Positions 1 through 7,555 of a stretch of 18,462 nucleotides of DNA are shown here, piece after piece (position 1 is the first letter of the stretch; every line of letters begins with the position of its first letter). The notes under the pieces are model-generated. The model was not told the origin of the DNA and did not search any database. It saw only the letters and a list, made by a program, of their open reading frames with translations. The translations under genes and the position numbers were made by a program. Source of the stretch: Actinomycetales bacterium (lineage in GTDB: Bacteria; Actinomycetota; Actinomycetes; Actinomycetales; Cellulomonadaceae); NCBI GenBank assembly GCA_015655615.1, contig JAATES010000323.1, positions 1 through 18,462 of the forward strand, given 5' to 3'.

Positions 1-642
1 GGCCTGCTGAGCGTCCCCGGCCCGGCAGGGCTCCGCCGTCAGGGCCAGCCGCAGCGAGGTGGCCGTGGGCACCGGCAGCTCTGACCCGTCCTGGAGGACG
101 TTGACGCCCATGCCGATCACGACGCCGTGACCGGGAACGACCTCGGCCAGGATGCCCGCGACCTTCCGATGCCCTCCCAATCCGGTCAGGTCCGGCTCTC
201 CCGCCATGGGAAGCAGCACGTCGTTGGGCCACTTGAGGGTCGCCGCGAGTCCTGTCGCTGATCGGATGCCGCGCACCGACGCGAGCCCGGCGATCAGCGG
301 GAGCCAGGTGACCTGGGAGGTTGCGTCCAGCCGAGCCGGGGACTCTCCGCCTCGGCCCGTCGTCCTCACGAACACCGACATCGTCAGCGCGGTTCCGGCA
401 GGAGTGTGCCACACCCGGCCGAGCCTCCCGTGACCCCCGGTCTGGTGGTGGGCCAGCAGCACTGCAGGTGACGGCCAGCCGTCCGGATCCGCCCGTACCA
501 GGCGTGTCAGCTCGGAGTTGGTCGACGGCAGGGCATCACGCACCTCCACCCGAGCCCAGGGAACGTCGCGGGAGGACAATGCCACGCGCAGCCCCTCCTC
601 GTCGAACAATGGTCGGACGTCAGCGCACATGGCTCCCATCAT
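1..642 (-). CDS. birA: Biotin--[acetyl-CoA-carboxylase] ligase (BirA), C-terminus cut by window edge
   Basis: The protein would activate biotin with ATP to biotinyl-AMP and transfer it to the lysine of a biotin carboxyl carrier domain; the likely substrate here is AccA (Lys566). Reading the minus strand in the frame whose last codon covers bases 1-3 gives an open frame of about 214 residues with BirA hallmarks in order: STNSELTR near the N-terminus, HQTGGHGRLGRVWHTP (biotin/ATP loop), LKWPNDVLLP, KVAGILAEVV and VVIGMGVNV. No N-terminal winged-helix DNA-binding domain precedes the catalytic core, so this is the ligase-only type rather than the bifunctional E. coli type. The start is uncertain: ATG at 642, or ATG at 630, which has GGGAG only a few bases upstream. 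The gene diverges from accD with about 90 bases between. The extreme C-terminal domain lies outside the window. Confidence 0.93.
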   Translation of the reverse strand, partial: MMGAMCADVRPLFDEEGLRVALSSRDVPWARVEVRDALPSTNSELTRLVRADPDGWPSPAVLLAHHQTGGHGRLGRVWHTPAGTALTMSVFVRTTGRGGESPARLDATSQVTWLPLIAGLASVRGIRSATGLAATLKWPNDVLLPMAGEPDLTGLGGHRKVAGILAEVVPGHGVVIGMGVNVLQDGSELPVPTATSLRLALTAEPCRAGDAQQA

Positions 643-722
643 GGACGGTTTGGCGACAACCTCCAACCGGAGGGCGAGTGCCCGCTGGCAGCCTGACAGG
701 CCCCCACGGCCGACCAGCAACT

Positions 723-728
723 AGGCTC
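723..728 (+). promoter_or_regulatory. Candidate -10 box of a leaderless accD promoter
   Basis: TAGGCT fits the actinobacterial -10 pattern TANNNT and lies 5 bases before the GTG start of accD, so transcription would begin at or next to the start codon. No well-spaced Shine-Dalgarno sequence precedes the GTG; GGAG at 731-734 abuts it. No convincing -35 element was found at 16-18 bases. Confidence 0.5.
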
Positions 729-733
729 ATGGA

Positions 734-2350
734 GTGACCGATACCGCCGCCACCGACGCACCCCAGCCCGTCACCCCGGAACCCACCACCGCCGCCAAAC
801 TGGCCGAGCTTCACGCCCGCGACGAGGCCGCCGTAGATGTGCCCGAGGCCGCGGCGCGCACCAAGCAGCACGCCCGCAGCAAGAAGACCGCACGCGAGCG
901 GATCAGCCAGCTTCTCGACGAGGGGTCGTTCGTGGAGTTGGACGCCTTCGCCACTCATCGGGCCACGCGGTTCGGCATGGCGGACAAGCAGGTGCCAGGC
1001 GACGGGGTGGTCGTCGGGCACGGCACCATCGACGGACGCCAGGTCTGCATCTACTCCCAGGACTTCACCGTCTTCGGCGGCAGCCTGGGTGAGGTGCACG
1101 GCCAGAAGATCACCAAGGTGATGGACCTCGCGCTGCGGACCGGCGCGCCCCTGATCGGCATCAGCGACGGCGGTGGCGCGCGCATCCAAGAGGGGGTGGC
1201 GGCACTGACCCAGTTCGCGGAGATCTTCCGCCGCAATGTCGCCGCCTCCGGGGTCATCCCCCAGATCTCGCTGATCCTCGGTCCCAGCGCCGGAGGTGCC
1301 GTCTACTCACCGGCGCTGACCGACTTCATCGTCATGGCGGACGGCACCTCCAACATGTTCATCACCGGACCGGACGTGATCCGCTCCGTCACGGGCGAGG
1401 ACGTCGGATTCGAGGAGCTCGGCGGGGCGCAGACCCACAATGAGCGTTCCGGGGTAGCCCACTACCTCGCCGCCGATGAGGACGACGCCTTCGAGTACGT
1501 CCACCATCTGCTGGGATTCCTACCGCAGAACAATCTGGCGGACCCTCCCGTCTACCCCACCGAGCCCGACCTGGAGGTCACCGAGGCGGACGAGGCCCTG
1601 GATTCACTGATCCCCGACTCCGTCTCCCAGCCGTACACCATGCAGACCGTGATCGAGACCATCGTCGACGACGGGGAGTTCCTCGAGATCCAGCCACTGT
1701 ATGCGCGCAACATCCTGATCGGCTTCGCACGCGTCGAAGGACATAGCGTCGGGATCGTCGCGAACCAGCCGCAGTCGATGGCCGGGACGCTGGACATCAA
1801 TGCGGCGGAGAAGGCCGCGCGATTCGTGCGGACCTGCGACGCCTTCAACATCCCCGTCCTGACTCTCGTGGACGTTCCCGGGTTCCTGCCCGGGACGGAT
1901 CAGGAGTGGAACGGCATCATCCGGCGCGGCGCCAAGCTCATCTATGCCTATGCCGAGGCCACCGTGCCGCTGGTGACGGTCATCACCCGCAAGGCCTATG
2001 GCGGTGCGTACATCGTCATGGGCTCCAAGCAGCTGGGCGCCGACGTCAACCTGGCCTGGCCCACCGCTCAGATCGCCGTCATGGGAGCCAGCGGCGCCGT
2101 CAACATCCTGCAACGGCGGGCATTGGCAGAGGTCAAAGCCGCAGGCGGCGACGTGGACGCCGAACGGGCCCGGCTCGTCGCGGAGTACGAGGAGGCTATC
2201 GTGAATCCGTGGGATGCCGCCGCACGCGGCTACGTCGACTCCGTCATCACCCCCTCGGCCACCCGAGTCCAGATCATTCGAGCCCTGCGGGCCCTGCGCA
2301 CCAAACGCGCTAGCCTGCCACCGAAGAAGCATGGGAACATCCCCTTATGA
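734..2350 (+). CDS. accD: Acyl-CoA carboxylase, beta (carboxyltransferase) subunit
   Basis: This 538-residue protein is the biotin-dependent carboxyltransferase half of acetyl-/propionyl-CoA carboxylase. It transfers CO2 from carboxybiotin on AccA to an acyl-CoA, giving malonyl- or methylmalonyl-CoA. Visible signatures are [12 protein letters not shown] (about residues 146-157), the first oxyanion region [11 protein letters not shown] (from 183), the second, [13 protein letters not shown] (from 420), the [18 protein letters not shown] block and the family-typical C-terminal end KHGNIPL. Length is normal for PccB/AccD5-like subunits. Ile427 directly follows AYGGAY, the position known to tune acetyl versus propionyl preference in Streptomyces subunits. 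The start is GTG at 734, behind a leaderless-type -10 box. The stop overlaps the next start (ATGA), so accD, the acidic ORF and accE form one coupled operon. Confidence 0.96.
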   Translation: MTDTAATDAPQPVTPEPTTAAKLAELHARDEAAVDVPEAAARTKQHARSKKTARERISQLLDEGSFVELDAFATHRATRFGMADKQVPGDGVVVGHGTIDGRQVCIYSQDFTVFGGSLGEVHGQKITKVMDLALRTGAPLIGISDGGGARIQEGVAALTQFAEIFRRNVAASGVIPQISLILGPSAGGAVYSPALTDFIVMADGTSNMFITGPDVIRSVTGEDVGFEELGGAQTHNERSGVAHYLAADEDDAFEYVHHLLGFLPQNNLADPPVYPTEPDLEVTEADEALDSLIPDSVSQPYTMQTVIETIVDDGEFLEIQPLYARNILIGFARVEGHSVGIVANQPQSMAGTLDINAAEKAARFVRTCDAFNIPVLTLVDVPGFLPGTDQEWNGIIRRGAKLIYAYAEATVPLVTVITRKAYGGAYIVMGSKQLGADVNLAWPTAQIAVMGASGAVNILQRRALAEVKAAGGDVDAERARLVAEYEEAIVNPWDAAARGYVDSVITPSATRVQIIRALRALRTKRASLPPKKHGNIPL

Positions 2351-2916
2351 GCGAGACCACACCCTCCGGCGACATCCCGACCCCGCAGGACCCGGGAACA
2401 GGCCCGGAACAGACCTCGGGCCCGGCAGACGTCACCGAGTCGCCGATCGCCGTGGACCCCGCCCCCTTGCACAGCCTGGTCGATCAGATCACCGCGGCTC
2501 TGCATGCCTATGTCGACGTGGCGGTGGGGGTCCGTGCCGAGTTCGACGCCGAGACCGCCGACGACGACCCCCGGGTCGAGGCCGCTGAGCAGACCATCGA
2601 GAAGCTCAACACGGCCTTCGACGAGGTCTTCGAGTCGAGCCTGGGAATGACCAGCGGGCACACCGGGTACTGGTGGGAGGAAGGCGACGACGACGAGGAC
2701 GACGAAGACGAGAGCCCCCATGAGGCGCTCCGCCTGGAGATGCTCGTGGAGCGCGGCGACCACACCGACGACGCCTTCGACGACGTTCTGACGCTGCTCG
2801 ACGATTCGGCTCAGCGCCTGGCCGAAGAACTGGAGCAGCGCGGATTCGTGGTTCCCCAGTGGGCGTGCGGACATGAGCGGTACGCCGACGACGAGGACGA
2901 CAAGGACGACGAATGA
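2347..2916 (+). CDS. Unrecognised highly acidic protein between accD and accE
   Basis: I do not recognise this 189-residue protein. About 38 residues at the N-terminus are rich in Pro, Thr, Ser and Gly and look disordered. A helical segment follows (roughly residues 39-95, starting [18 protein letters not shown]), then a GYWWEEG motif and an almost uninterrupted Asp/Glu run (about 112-123). A second helical part (about 126-165) precedes [13 protein letters not shown] and an acidic tail ending DDEDDKDDE. It has one cysteine and no signal peptide or membrane segment. The ATG overlaps the accD stop and its own stop overlaps the accE start, both as ATGA, so it is probably translated in fixed proportion to AccD and AccE. 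A role as accessory factor or assembly partner of the carboxylase is only inferred from position. Coding status is well supported by the two couplings and the length of the frame. Confidence 0.85.
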   Translation: MSETTPSGDIPTPQDPGTGPEQTSGPADVTESPIAVDPAPLHSLVDQITAALHAYVDVAVGVRAEFDAETADDDPRVEAAEQTIEKLNTAFDEVFESSLGMTSGHTGYWWEEGDDDEDDEDESPHEALRLEMLVERGDHTDDAFDDVLTLLDDSAQRLAEELEQRGFVVPQWACGHERYADDEDDKDDE

Positions 2917-3185
2917 CATCGGTCTCGCAGCACGACCCCGGGGCCCCTCTCAGCCAGGCACGGAGCCAGGCCATCGGTGTCCGGGTGGTCCGCGGAGAAC
3001 CCAGCGAGGAAGAGATCGTGGCACTGATCGCAGGCCTCGTAACGATGTCCGCGGCCACGGCGGAACCCGAGGAGCAGATCCGGCAACGCCACCGTTGGCA
3101 GGATCCCGCACGCACGATGGCCATCAGTTCCTATACTCGCGCCGGCAGCCGCGGACCGGACGAGTGGCGCTGGAGCGTGCGCTGA
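2913..3185 (+). CDS. accE: Acyl-CoA carboxylase epsilon subunit (AccE-like)
   Basis: This 90-residue protein matches the small actinobacterial epsilon subunit that stabilises or activates the AccA-AccD complex. Features seen are the core VRVVRGEPSEEEIVALIAGL (residues 23-42), a variable polar middle, and a C-terminal segment with W62, R67 and the ending GPDEWRWSVR, which resembles the Trp-containing end of AccE5-type proteins. These proteins are short and diverge strongly, so recognition rests on the core motif, the size and the position. The gene overlaps the acidic ORF by four bases (ATGA) and is the last gene of the accD operon. An opposing membrane-protein gene ends 87 bases downstream. 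Confidence 0.85.
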   Translation: MTSVSQHDPGAPLSQARSQAIGVRVVRGEPSEEEIVALIAGLVTMSAATAEPEEQIRQRHRWQDPARTMAISSYTRAGSRGPDEWRWSVR

Positions 3186-3191
3186 CTCCGG

Positions 3192-3209
3192 TCCGGGACG
3201 TCACCCGGA
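3192..3209. terminator. Short inverted repeat between convergent accE and VKOR genes
   Basis: TCCGGG, a 6-base loop and CCCGGA form a perfect 6-bp GC-rich stem just after the accE stop, in the 87-base gap between convergent genes. No T tract follows on either strand, so it is at best a weak or bidirectional terminator. Confidence 0.3.
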
Positions 3210-3272
3210 ATACACCCGCAGCGCACCAGCCCGGCGACCACGTCGTTCCGCTCGGAGCCGCTGACGGGCGGT

Positions 3273-3956
3273 TCAGCCGAAAACCGTGGCCCCATACTTG
3301 AGCAGGATGATCGCGATCACGGTGAACAGCAGAGCGAACGTAACCAGCAGATCGATGTTCATCCGTACCAGGCTCTCCGCCCGGGCCTGCGCTCGCTCGG
3401 ACAGGTAGAGATTGCGATCCCGGATGTTGACGTGCAGCAGTGTCATGAACACCAGCGTCGTGCCGAGCGTGATCAGCAGGCACCAGGGGCACAGTGCATG
3501 GATCCGGAAGCTCGACTGCCAGAACAGCCAGTACGCGAAGATCAGCCCCAGGAGGTAGACCACCTGCGCCGAGAACATGAACCACCGTTTGAAGCGCACG
3601 CCGGACAAGCATGCCACCGCGATCGTGATGACCACCGGTTCGGTCACGAGGCCCAGGAAGGCATTCGGGAACCCGAAGAGTGACGCCTGCCAGCTCACGC
3701 CCACCGCACCGCAACTCAGGACGGCGTTGATGTTGCACGAGAGCTCGGCCTCCGGGTTGGCCGCAAGGCTCACTGCGTCGACGGACAGCACGAACGCCGC
3801 CGTGATCGAGCACAGCGCCGAGAACAGCATCGTGCCGAAGATCCAGGGGGTGCTGTGCCGCCTCCCAGTCCATACGTGATCCATCGGCTCCGGGATTCCG
3901 GGAGATCCGGCGTAGCCACTCGCGTCCCTGTCCGTTTGCTGCACTGCTGTCACCAC
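3273..3956 (-). CDS. Vitamin K epoxide reductase (VKOR) family membrane protein
   Basis: This integral membrane thiol oxidoreductase would reoxidise periplasmic/extracytoplasmic disulfide-forming partners (DsbA-like) by passing electrons to quinone. From the GTG at 3956 it has 227 residues. A polar N-terminus is followed by hydrophobic segments at roughly 38-62, 98-118, 127-147, 157-176 and 202-222. The family's redox cysteines are present: C74 and C82 (SCNINAVLSC) and the quinone-side CPWC motif (C156, C159). The conserved FGFPNAFLG follows the first pair. The start was chosen because GGAGG lies 8 bases upstream; an open frame reaches 4031 but its extra residues look non-conserved. No DsbA-like partner is fused to it or encoded nearby. 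It sits on the opposite strand between accE and maf, breaking up the carboxylase gene group. Confidence 0.9.
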   Translation of the reverse strand: MVTAVQQTDRDASGYAGSPGIPEPMDHVWTGRRHSTPWIFGTMLFSALCSITAAFVLSVDAVSLAANPEAELSCNINAVLSCGAVGVSWQASLFGFPNAFLGLVTEPVVITIAVACLSGVRFKRWFMFSAQVVYLLGLIFAYWLFWQSSFRIHALCPWCLLITLGTTLVFMTLLHVNIRDRNLYLSERAQARAESLVRMNIDLLVTFALLFTVIAIILLKYGATVFG

Positions 3957-4322
3957 CGTGGGCACCTCCGAACACCTGTGTCCCGCGCCATCGCGGCTGG
4001 TCCTATCATCGCCCAGGCACCAACCGGACACCTCGGGTCAAACGTCCCCAGGTCCGGCATTCTTCGCCCTGTGCGTGCGCAGGCTCGTCGTCGGCTCCGC
4101 GCGTTCCTCGGTCGTGTCTGAACGTGTACGGGCGCATACGGCCCGTGGAGGGGGTAACGCGCCGCATGCGCCCGCGAACAACGTCTCCGGTTCGCGCATC
4201 CGACGTGGCGACACCGCGAGATACAGTCAGTCAACAACGTCCAGGCAGGATCGGCCTAGGCCGTTCGTCCCCGCTCATCGAGGCGTTCCCGGCCCGCCTT
4301 TCCCCCTCCAGAGGAATCACGC
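3957..4322. other. Intergenic region between divergent VKOR and maf genes
   Basis: These 366 bases hold the 5' regions of two divergent genes. The VKOR ribosome-binding site GGAGG lies at the left end and the maf site AGAGGA at the right end. TACAGT at 4222-4227 could be a -10 box for maf. A 12-bp palindrome lies at 4252-4263. Open frames that cross this stretch on both strands have Arg/Pro/Ala-rich shadow composition and no recognisable motif. I see no RNA gene. Confidence 0.6.
4252..4263. repeat. Perfect 12-bp palindrome upstream of maf
   Basis: CGGCCTAGGCCG reads the same on both strands and lies about 60 bases before the maf start, downstream of a possible -10 box at 4222-4227. It could be an operator or chance in GC-rich DNA. 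Confidence 0.4.
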
Positions 4323-4976
4323 ATGATCCAGCTTCTCCTTGCCTCCGCGTCACCTGCACGCCTCGCCACTCTGCGCAGTGCGGGGATCGAGCCGATCGTG
4401 CGCGTCTCGCACGTCGATGAAGACCAGGTCCTCGCCGCAGCCACCGCCCGGGAGCCCGGGCTCACCCCCGGTGACGCCGTCCTCGCACTGGCCGAAGCCA
4501 AGGGCCAGGCCGTCGCGCGCGCCGTCAGCCGCGACACCACCGGGCCGGGTGCGGACGTCCTGATCGCCTGCGACTCCATGCTCGAATTCAACGGCACCGT
4601 GGTCGGCAAGCCTCAGACTCCCGAGCTCGCCGTGACGCGCTGGCATGCGATGCGAGGGCACCGAGCCACGCTGCACACCGGGCACTGGGTGGTCGATCTG
4701 CGCCCACCGGCCGGCGCCCGGACCGTGCGGGCCCTCGGAGCCACGGCGTCGACCGTCGTGCACTTCGCCGACGTCACCGATGCGGAGATCGATGCGTATG
4801 TGGCGACCGGGGAGCCGTTGCAGGTCGCGGGCGGCTTCACCGTCGACGGCCTGGGAGGCGCCTTCGTCTCCGCGATCGATGGCGACTTCCACAACGTCGT
4901 CGGGCTCAGCCTGCCTCTGATCCGCGAGCTCCTGGGCCAGTTCGGAGTGGCCTGGACCGACTGCTGGTCCCCGTGA
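4323..4976 (+). CDS. maf: Maf family nucleotide pyrophosphatase
   Basis: Maf proteins hydrolyse non-canonical or modified nucleoside triphosphates to monophosphates (house-cleaning) and have been linked to septum control. This 217-residue protein opens with LLLASASPARLATLRSAGI, the Maf signature loop (Ser8, Ser10, Arg13). It continues with the conserved E58-A-K60, D84 in ACDSMLEFNGTVVGKPQ, the catalytic region, then HAMRGH and HTGHWVVD. Near the end lies VAGGFTVDGLGG, similar to the family's AGGY/F-IDGLGG motif. Length is usual. The ATG at 4323 has AGAGGA about 8 bases upstream. The gene stands alone between divergent VKOR and accA, and a terminator-like hairpin follows at 5012. Its position between accE and accA matches what I recall of mycobacteria. 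Confidence 0.93.
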   Translation: MIQLLLASASPARLATLRSAGIEPIVRVSHVDEDQVLAAATAREPGLTPGDAVLALAEAKGQAVARAVSRDTTGPGADVLIACDSMLEFNGTVVGKPQTPELAVTRWHAMRGHRATLHTGHWVVDLRPPAGARTVRALGATASTVVHFADVTDAEIDAYVATGEPLQVAGGFTVDGLGGAFVSAIDGDFHNVVGLSLPLIRELLGQFGVAWTDCWSP

Positions 4977-5011
4977 TCCGCCCGCCCGCCAGCTCTGCGT
5001 CGTGCCATGGG

Positions 5012-5038
5012 CCGACAGGCGCCGCGCTCTGTCGGTTT
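5012..5038 (+). terminator. Rho-independent-like terminator after maf
   Basis: CCGACAG, a 10-base loop and CTGTCGG form a perfect 7-bp stem (extendable by a G-T pair), followed by TTT. It begins 36 bases after the maf stop. The T tract is short, as is common in GC-rich actinomycetes. Confidence 0.6.
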
Positions 5039-5061
5039 CAGACAAATCCCGTCGAGCCTGG

Positions 5062-5077
5062 TTGGCGAGCCAGCCAA
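5062..5077. promoter_or_regulatory. Inverted repeat upstream of accA, possible operator
   Basis: TTGGC, 6 bases and GCCAA form a perfect 5-bp dyad of 16 bases in all, centred about 68 bases before the accA start, between the maf terminator and the accA -10 box. The symmetry and place suit a dimeric regulator; which one is unknown. Confidence 0.35.
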
Positions 5078-5126
5078 ACTTGCGCCTCTGCCCGCGCGCG
5101 TAGCGAGCTGTGGCGGGATGCCGCGG

Positions 5127-5132
5127 TAGTTT
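5127..5132 (+). promoter_or_regulatory. Candidate -10 box of a leaderless accA promoter
   Basis: TAGTTT fits TANNNT and lies 5 bases before the GTG start of accA, with no Shine-Dalgarno sequence between. The spacing is the same as for accD, so both carboxylase halves may be transcribed as leaderless messages. No clear -35 was seen. Confidence 0.55.
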
Positions 5133-5137
5133 GAGCC

Positions 5138-6943
5138 GTGCCCTCTCTCCCCCCTGTCACTCCTCGCCCACTGACCAAGGTCCTGATCGCCAACCGGGGC
5201 GAGATCGCCGTGCGAATCGTCCGGGCTTGCGCGGATGCAGGTGTGGCGTCAGTCGCGGTCTATGCGGACTCCGACCGCGACGCGGTCCACGTCCAGCTGG
5301 CTGATGAGGCCTTCGCCCTCGGGGGGGAGCGTGCCGTCGACACCTATCTGGACATTGCCAAACTCGTCGAGATCGCTCAGCGCAGCGGAGCCGACTCCGT
5401 CCACCCCGGCTACGGATTCCTGGCCGAGAACGCCGCATTCGCCACAGCTGTGCTGTCGGCCGGCCTCATCTGGATCGGCCCGTCCCCGGCGGCCATCGAG
5501 GCGCTTGGGGACAAGGTCAGTGCGCGCCACATCGCCCAACGTGCGGGTGCCCCCCTCGTGCCCGGGACTTCCGACCCGGTGGCGGATGCGAGCGAGGTCC
5601 ATGCGTTCGCCGCAGAGTTCGGACTTCCGGTGGCCATCAAGGCGGCCTTCGGCGGCGGCGGACGAGGCATCAAGGTGGTGCGCAGCGTCGAGGAGATCGA
5701 CGACCTGTACGACTCCGCCGTCCGGGAGGCCGTTGCCTCCTTCGGCCGGGGTGAGTGCTTCGTGGAGCGCTACCTCGATCGCCCGCGCCATGTCGAGACC
5801 CAGTGCCTGGCCGACGCACACGGCACGGTCGTGGTCGTCTCCACGCGCGACTGCTCGCTGCAACGGCGACACCAGAAACTCGTGGAAGAGGCTCCCGCGC
5901 CCTTCCTGACCGAGGCGCAGAACACGGAATTGATCCGGGCCTCGCAGGCGATTCTGCGGGAGTCCGGCTATGTCGGAGCCGCCACCTGTGAGTTCCTGGT
6001 CGGCGTGGACGGCACCCTCTCCTTCCTCGAGGTCAACACTCGCCTGCAGGTGGAGCACCCCGTGACTGAGGAGGTCGCCGGAGTCGACCTGGTCCGTGAG
6101 CAGTTCCGCATCGCAGCGGGGGAACCCCTCGGCTACACCGAGGTGGCCCCACGCGGGCACTCCCTCGAGTTCCGGATCAACGGGGAGGACCCCGCCGCCG
6201 GATTCCTGCCGTCACCGGGCAGGATCACCCGGCTGCGGTGGCCGGGCGGGCCCGGGGTCCGGGTGGATTCCGGGGTCGTGGAGGGCGACACCGTGTCGGG
6301 GTCGTTCGATTCGATGATCGCCAAGGTCATCGTGACCGGGGCCACCCGGCGCCAGGCCATCGAACGGGCCCGTCGCGCGCTGCGCGAGCTGGAGATCGAG
6401 GGCATCCCCACAGTCGTGCCGTTCCATCGCGCCGTCCTGGAGTCTGAGGCCTTCGCGCCCGCGGACGACAGACCATTCAGCGTCTACACCCGATGGATCG
6501 AGACCGAGTTCAGCGACGCGCTCGACCGGCTGGCACCCTCGCAGCCACGCACCGCCGACGAGCCCTCCGACCAACCGCCCGCCACCGAGCGCGTGGTCGT
6601 CGAGGTGGGCGGAAAGCGCCTGGAGGTCGTCATCCCGGCGGGCCTGGGCCTGGGAAGCACCCGGCGCGGCACTCCGGCACGCCGTCCCGGCCTGCGCCGG
6701 GCACCTGGCGTCACGAGGACAGCGACCGGCGCGACGCTCACTTCCCCGATGCAGGGGACCATTGTGAAGGTCGCGGTGGCCGATGGGGATCAGGTCTCCG
6801 AAGGCGACCTGATCGTCGTCCTGGAAGCCATGAAGATGGAGCAGCCGCTCATGGCCCACCGGGCCGGGACGATCCAGGGGCTGACGGCGCAGCCCGGTGC
6901 CTCAGTCACGGCAGGCACCACCATCTGCGACATCGTCGACTGA
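5138..6943 (+). CDS. accA: Acyl-CoA carboxylase alpha subunit: biotin carboxylase fused to biotin carboxyl carrier
   Basis: This 601-residue protein carboxylates its own biotin with ATP and bicarbonate and hands the carboxyl group to AccD. Domains seen: the biotin carboxylase N-terminal domain ([17 protein letters not shown] from residue 10, then [15 protein letters not shown]); the ATP-grasp part with the glycine-rich loop [13 protein letters not shown] (about 169-181), [17 protein letters not shown] and [17 protein letters not shown]; the biotin carboxylase C-terminal domain ([18 protein letters not shown]); a low-conservation linker around 450-530; and the carrier domain with biotinylated Lys566 in [11 protein letters not shown]. 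Length matches AccA3/AccA-type subunits. The GTG start at 5138 follows a leaderless-type -10 box. A run of seven G lies inside the gene at about 5320, with the frame intact. A NUDIX gene begins 3 bases after the stop. Confidence 0.96.
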   Translation: MPSLPPVTPRPLTKVLIANRGEIAVRIVRACADAGVASVAVYADSDRDAVHVQLADEAFALGGERAVDTYLDIAKLVEIAQRSGADSVHPGYGFLAENAAFATAVLSAGLIWIGPSPAAIEALGDKVSARHIAQRAGAPLVPGTSDPVADASEVHAFAAEFGLPVAIKAAFGGGGRGIKVVRSVEEIDDLYDSAVREAVASFGRGECFVERYLDRPRHVETQCLADAHGTVVVVSTRDCSLQRRHQKLVEEAPAPFLTEAQNTELIRASQAILRESGYVGAATCEFLVGVDGTLSFLEVNTRLQVEHPVTEEVAGVDLVREQFRIAAGEPLGYTEVAPRGHSLEFRINGEDPAAGFLPSPGRITRLRWPGGPGVRVDSGVVEGDTVSGSFDSMIAKVIVTGATRRQAIERARRALRELEIEGIPTVVPFHRAVLESEAFAPADDRPFSVYTRWIETEFSDALDRLAPSQPRTADEPSDQPPATERVVVEVGGKRLEVVIPAGLGLGSTRRGTPARRPGLRRAPGVTRTATGATLTSPMQGTIVKVAVADGDQVSEGDLIVVLEAMKMEQPLMAHRAGTIQGLTAQPGASVTAGTTICDIVD

Positions 6944-6946
6944 TCC

Positions 6947-7468
6947 GTGACCGAGCCTGTGCACCGCTCAGCGCCGCATCCTGGCGACGGGTGGCTGGAA
7001 TGCTCCTGCGGACGTCGCCACTGGGGACTCAACGGCGCGGCGGGCCTGTTTCTGACACGGTTCGGCCCGGATGGGCGGGCTCCGCAGGAGGTCCTGCTGC
7101 AGCACCGGGCGGTCTGGAGCGATCAAGGCGGCACTTGGGGCATTCCCGGCGGAGCCGTCGCCGATGGCGAGACGCCGTCTGCCGGAGCGCTCAGGGAGGC
7201 CAACGAGGAGGCAGGTGTCGATCCGGAGGACCTCGAGCTGGTCGGGGCCGTCGTCCTCGACCACGGCCCCTGGTCGTATACGACGCTCCTCGCCGTCTGC
7301 ACACCAGGTCGGGTGATCGCGCCGGTGGTCACCGACCAGGAGAGCATCGCGATGGAGTGGACCGCCATCTCCGAGCTGGCCCATCGTCCGCTGTTGCGCG
7401 CCTTCGGCCAGCAGCTGCCGGTCTACCTTGCCGCGCTGGCCCGCGGGGTCGCACGGCGCCGGGAATGA
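6947..7468 (+). CDS. NUDIX hydrolase
   Basis: NUDIX enzymes hydrolyse nucleoside diphosphates linked to another moiety; the substrate here is unknown. The 173-residue protein carries a complete NUDIX box at residues 69-91: G69, E75, then R83-E84 and E87-E88-A-G-V, matching GX5EX7REUXEEXGU. Before it lie W16-LECSCGRRHWG, with a CxC pair that might bind metal, then LNGAAGLFL and the strand VLLQHRA. GTWGIPGGA leads into the box. The GTG at 6947 follows the accA stop by 3 bases, so it is probably co-transcribed and translationally coupled with accA. A later start is possible but would remove the Cys-containing segment. It could be a MutT-like sanitising enzyme. Confidence 0.88.
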   Translation: MTEPVHRSAPHPGDGWLECSCGRRHWGLNGAAGLFLTRFGPDGRAPQEVLLQHRAVWSDQGGTWGIPGGAVADGETPSAGALREANEEAGVDPEDLELVGAVVLDHGPWSYTTLLAVCTPGRVIAPVVTDQESIAMEWTAISELAHRPLLRAFGQQLPVYLAALARGVARRRE

Positions 7469-7520
7469 GGCACGTCACTACGCGGGGTCTGGGCATCAGG
7501 ACGATGAGGGCGTAACATAC

Positions 7521-7539
7521 TCAGGTAAGCCTATCCTTT
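7521..7539. promoter_or_regulatory. DtxR/IdeR-type iron box upstream of efeUOB
   Basis: TCAGGTAAGCCTATCCTTT agrees with the DtxR/IdeR consensus TTAGGTTAGSCTAACCTAA at 14 of 19 positions, including the AGGT..AG.CT..CCT core. It ends 16 bases before the efeU start and overlaps or adjoins possible -10 boxes (TAACAT 7513-7518, TATCCT 7532-7537). Iron-bound repressor sitting here would shut off the operon when iron is plentiful. Confidence 0.7.
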
Positions 7540-7555
7540 GAGCTGAGGGCGGAGT

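Noticed and set aside
321..737. Plus-strand open frame covering the birA 5' half
   Set aside because: The minus-strand frame encodes clear BirA motifs; this product is Arg/Pro-rich shadow sequence.
1604..2332. Long open frame antisense to accD (242 codons)
   Set aside because: Antisense open frames are expected in GC-rich coding DNA. Its Gly/Asp/His-rich product shows no motif, and accD on the other strand is unmistakable.
3950..4237. Minus-strand open frame upstream of the VKOR gene
   Set aside because: The product is Arg/Cys/Pro-rich with no ribosome-binding site or recognisable motif and overlaps the VKOR leader.
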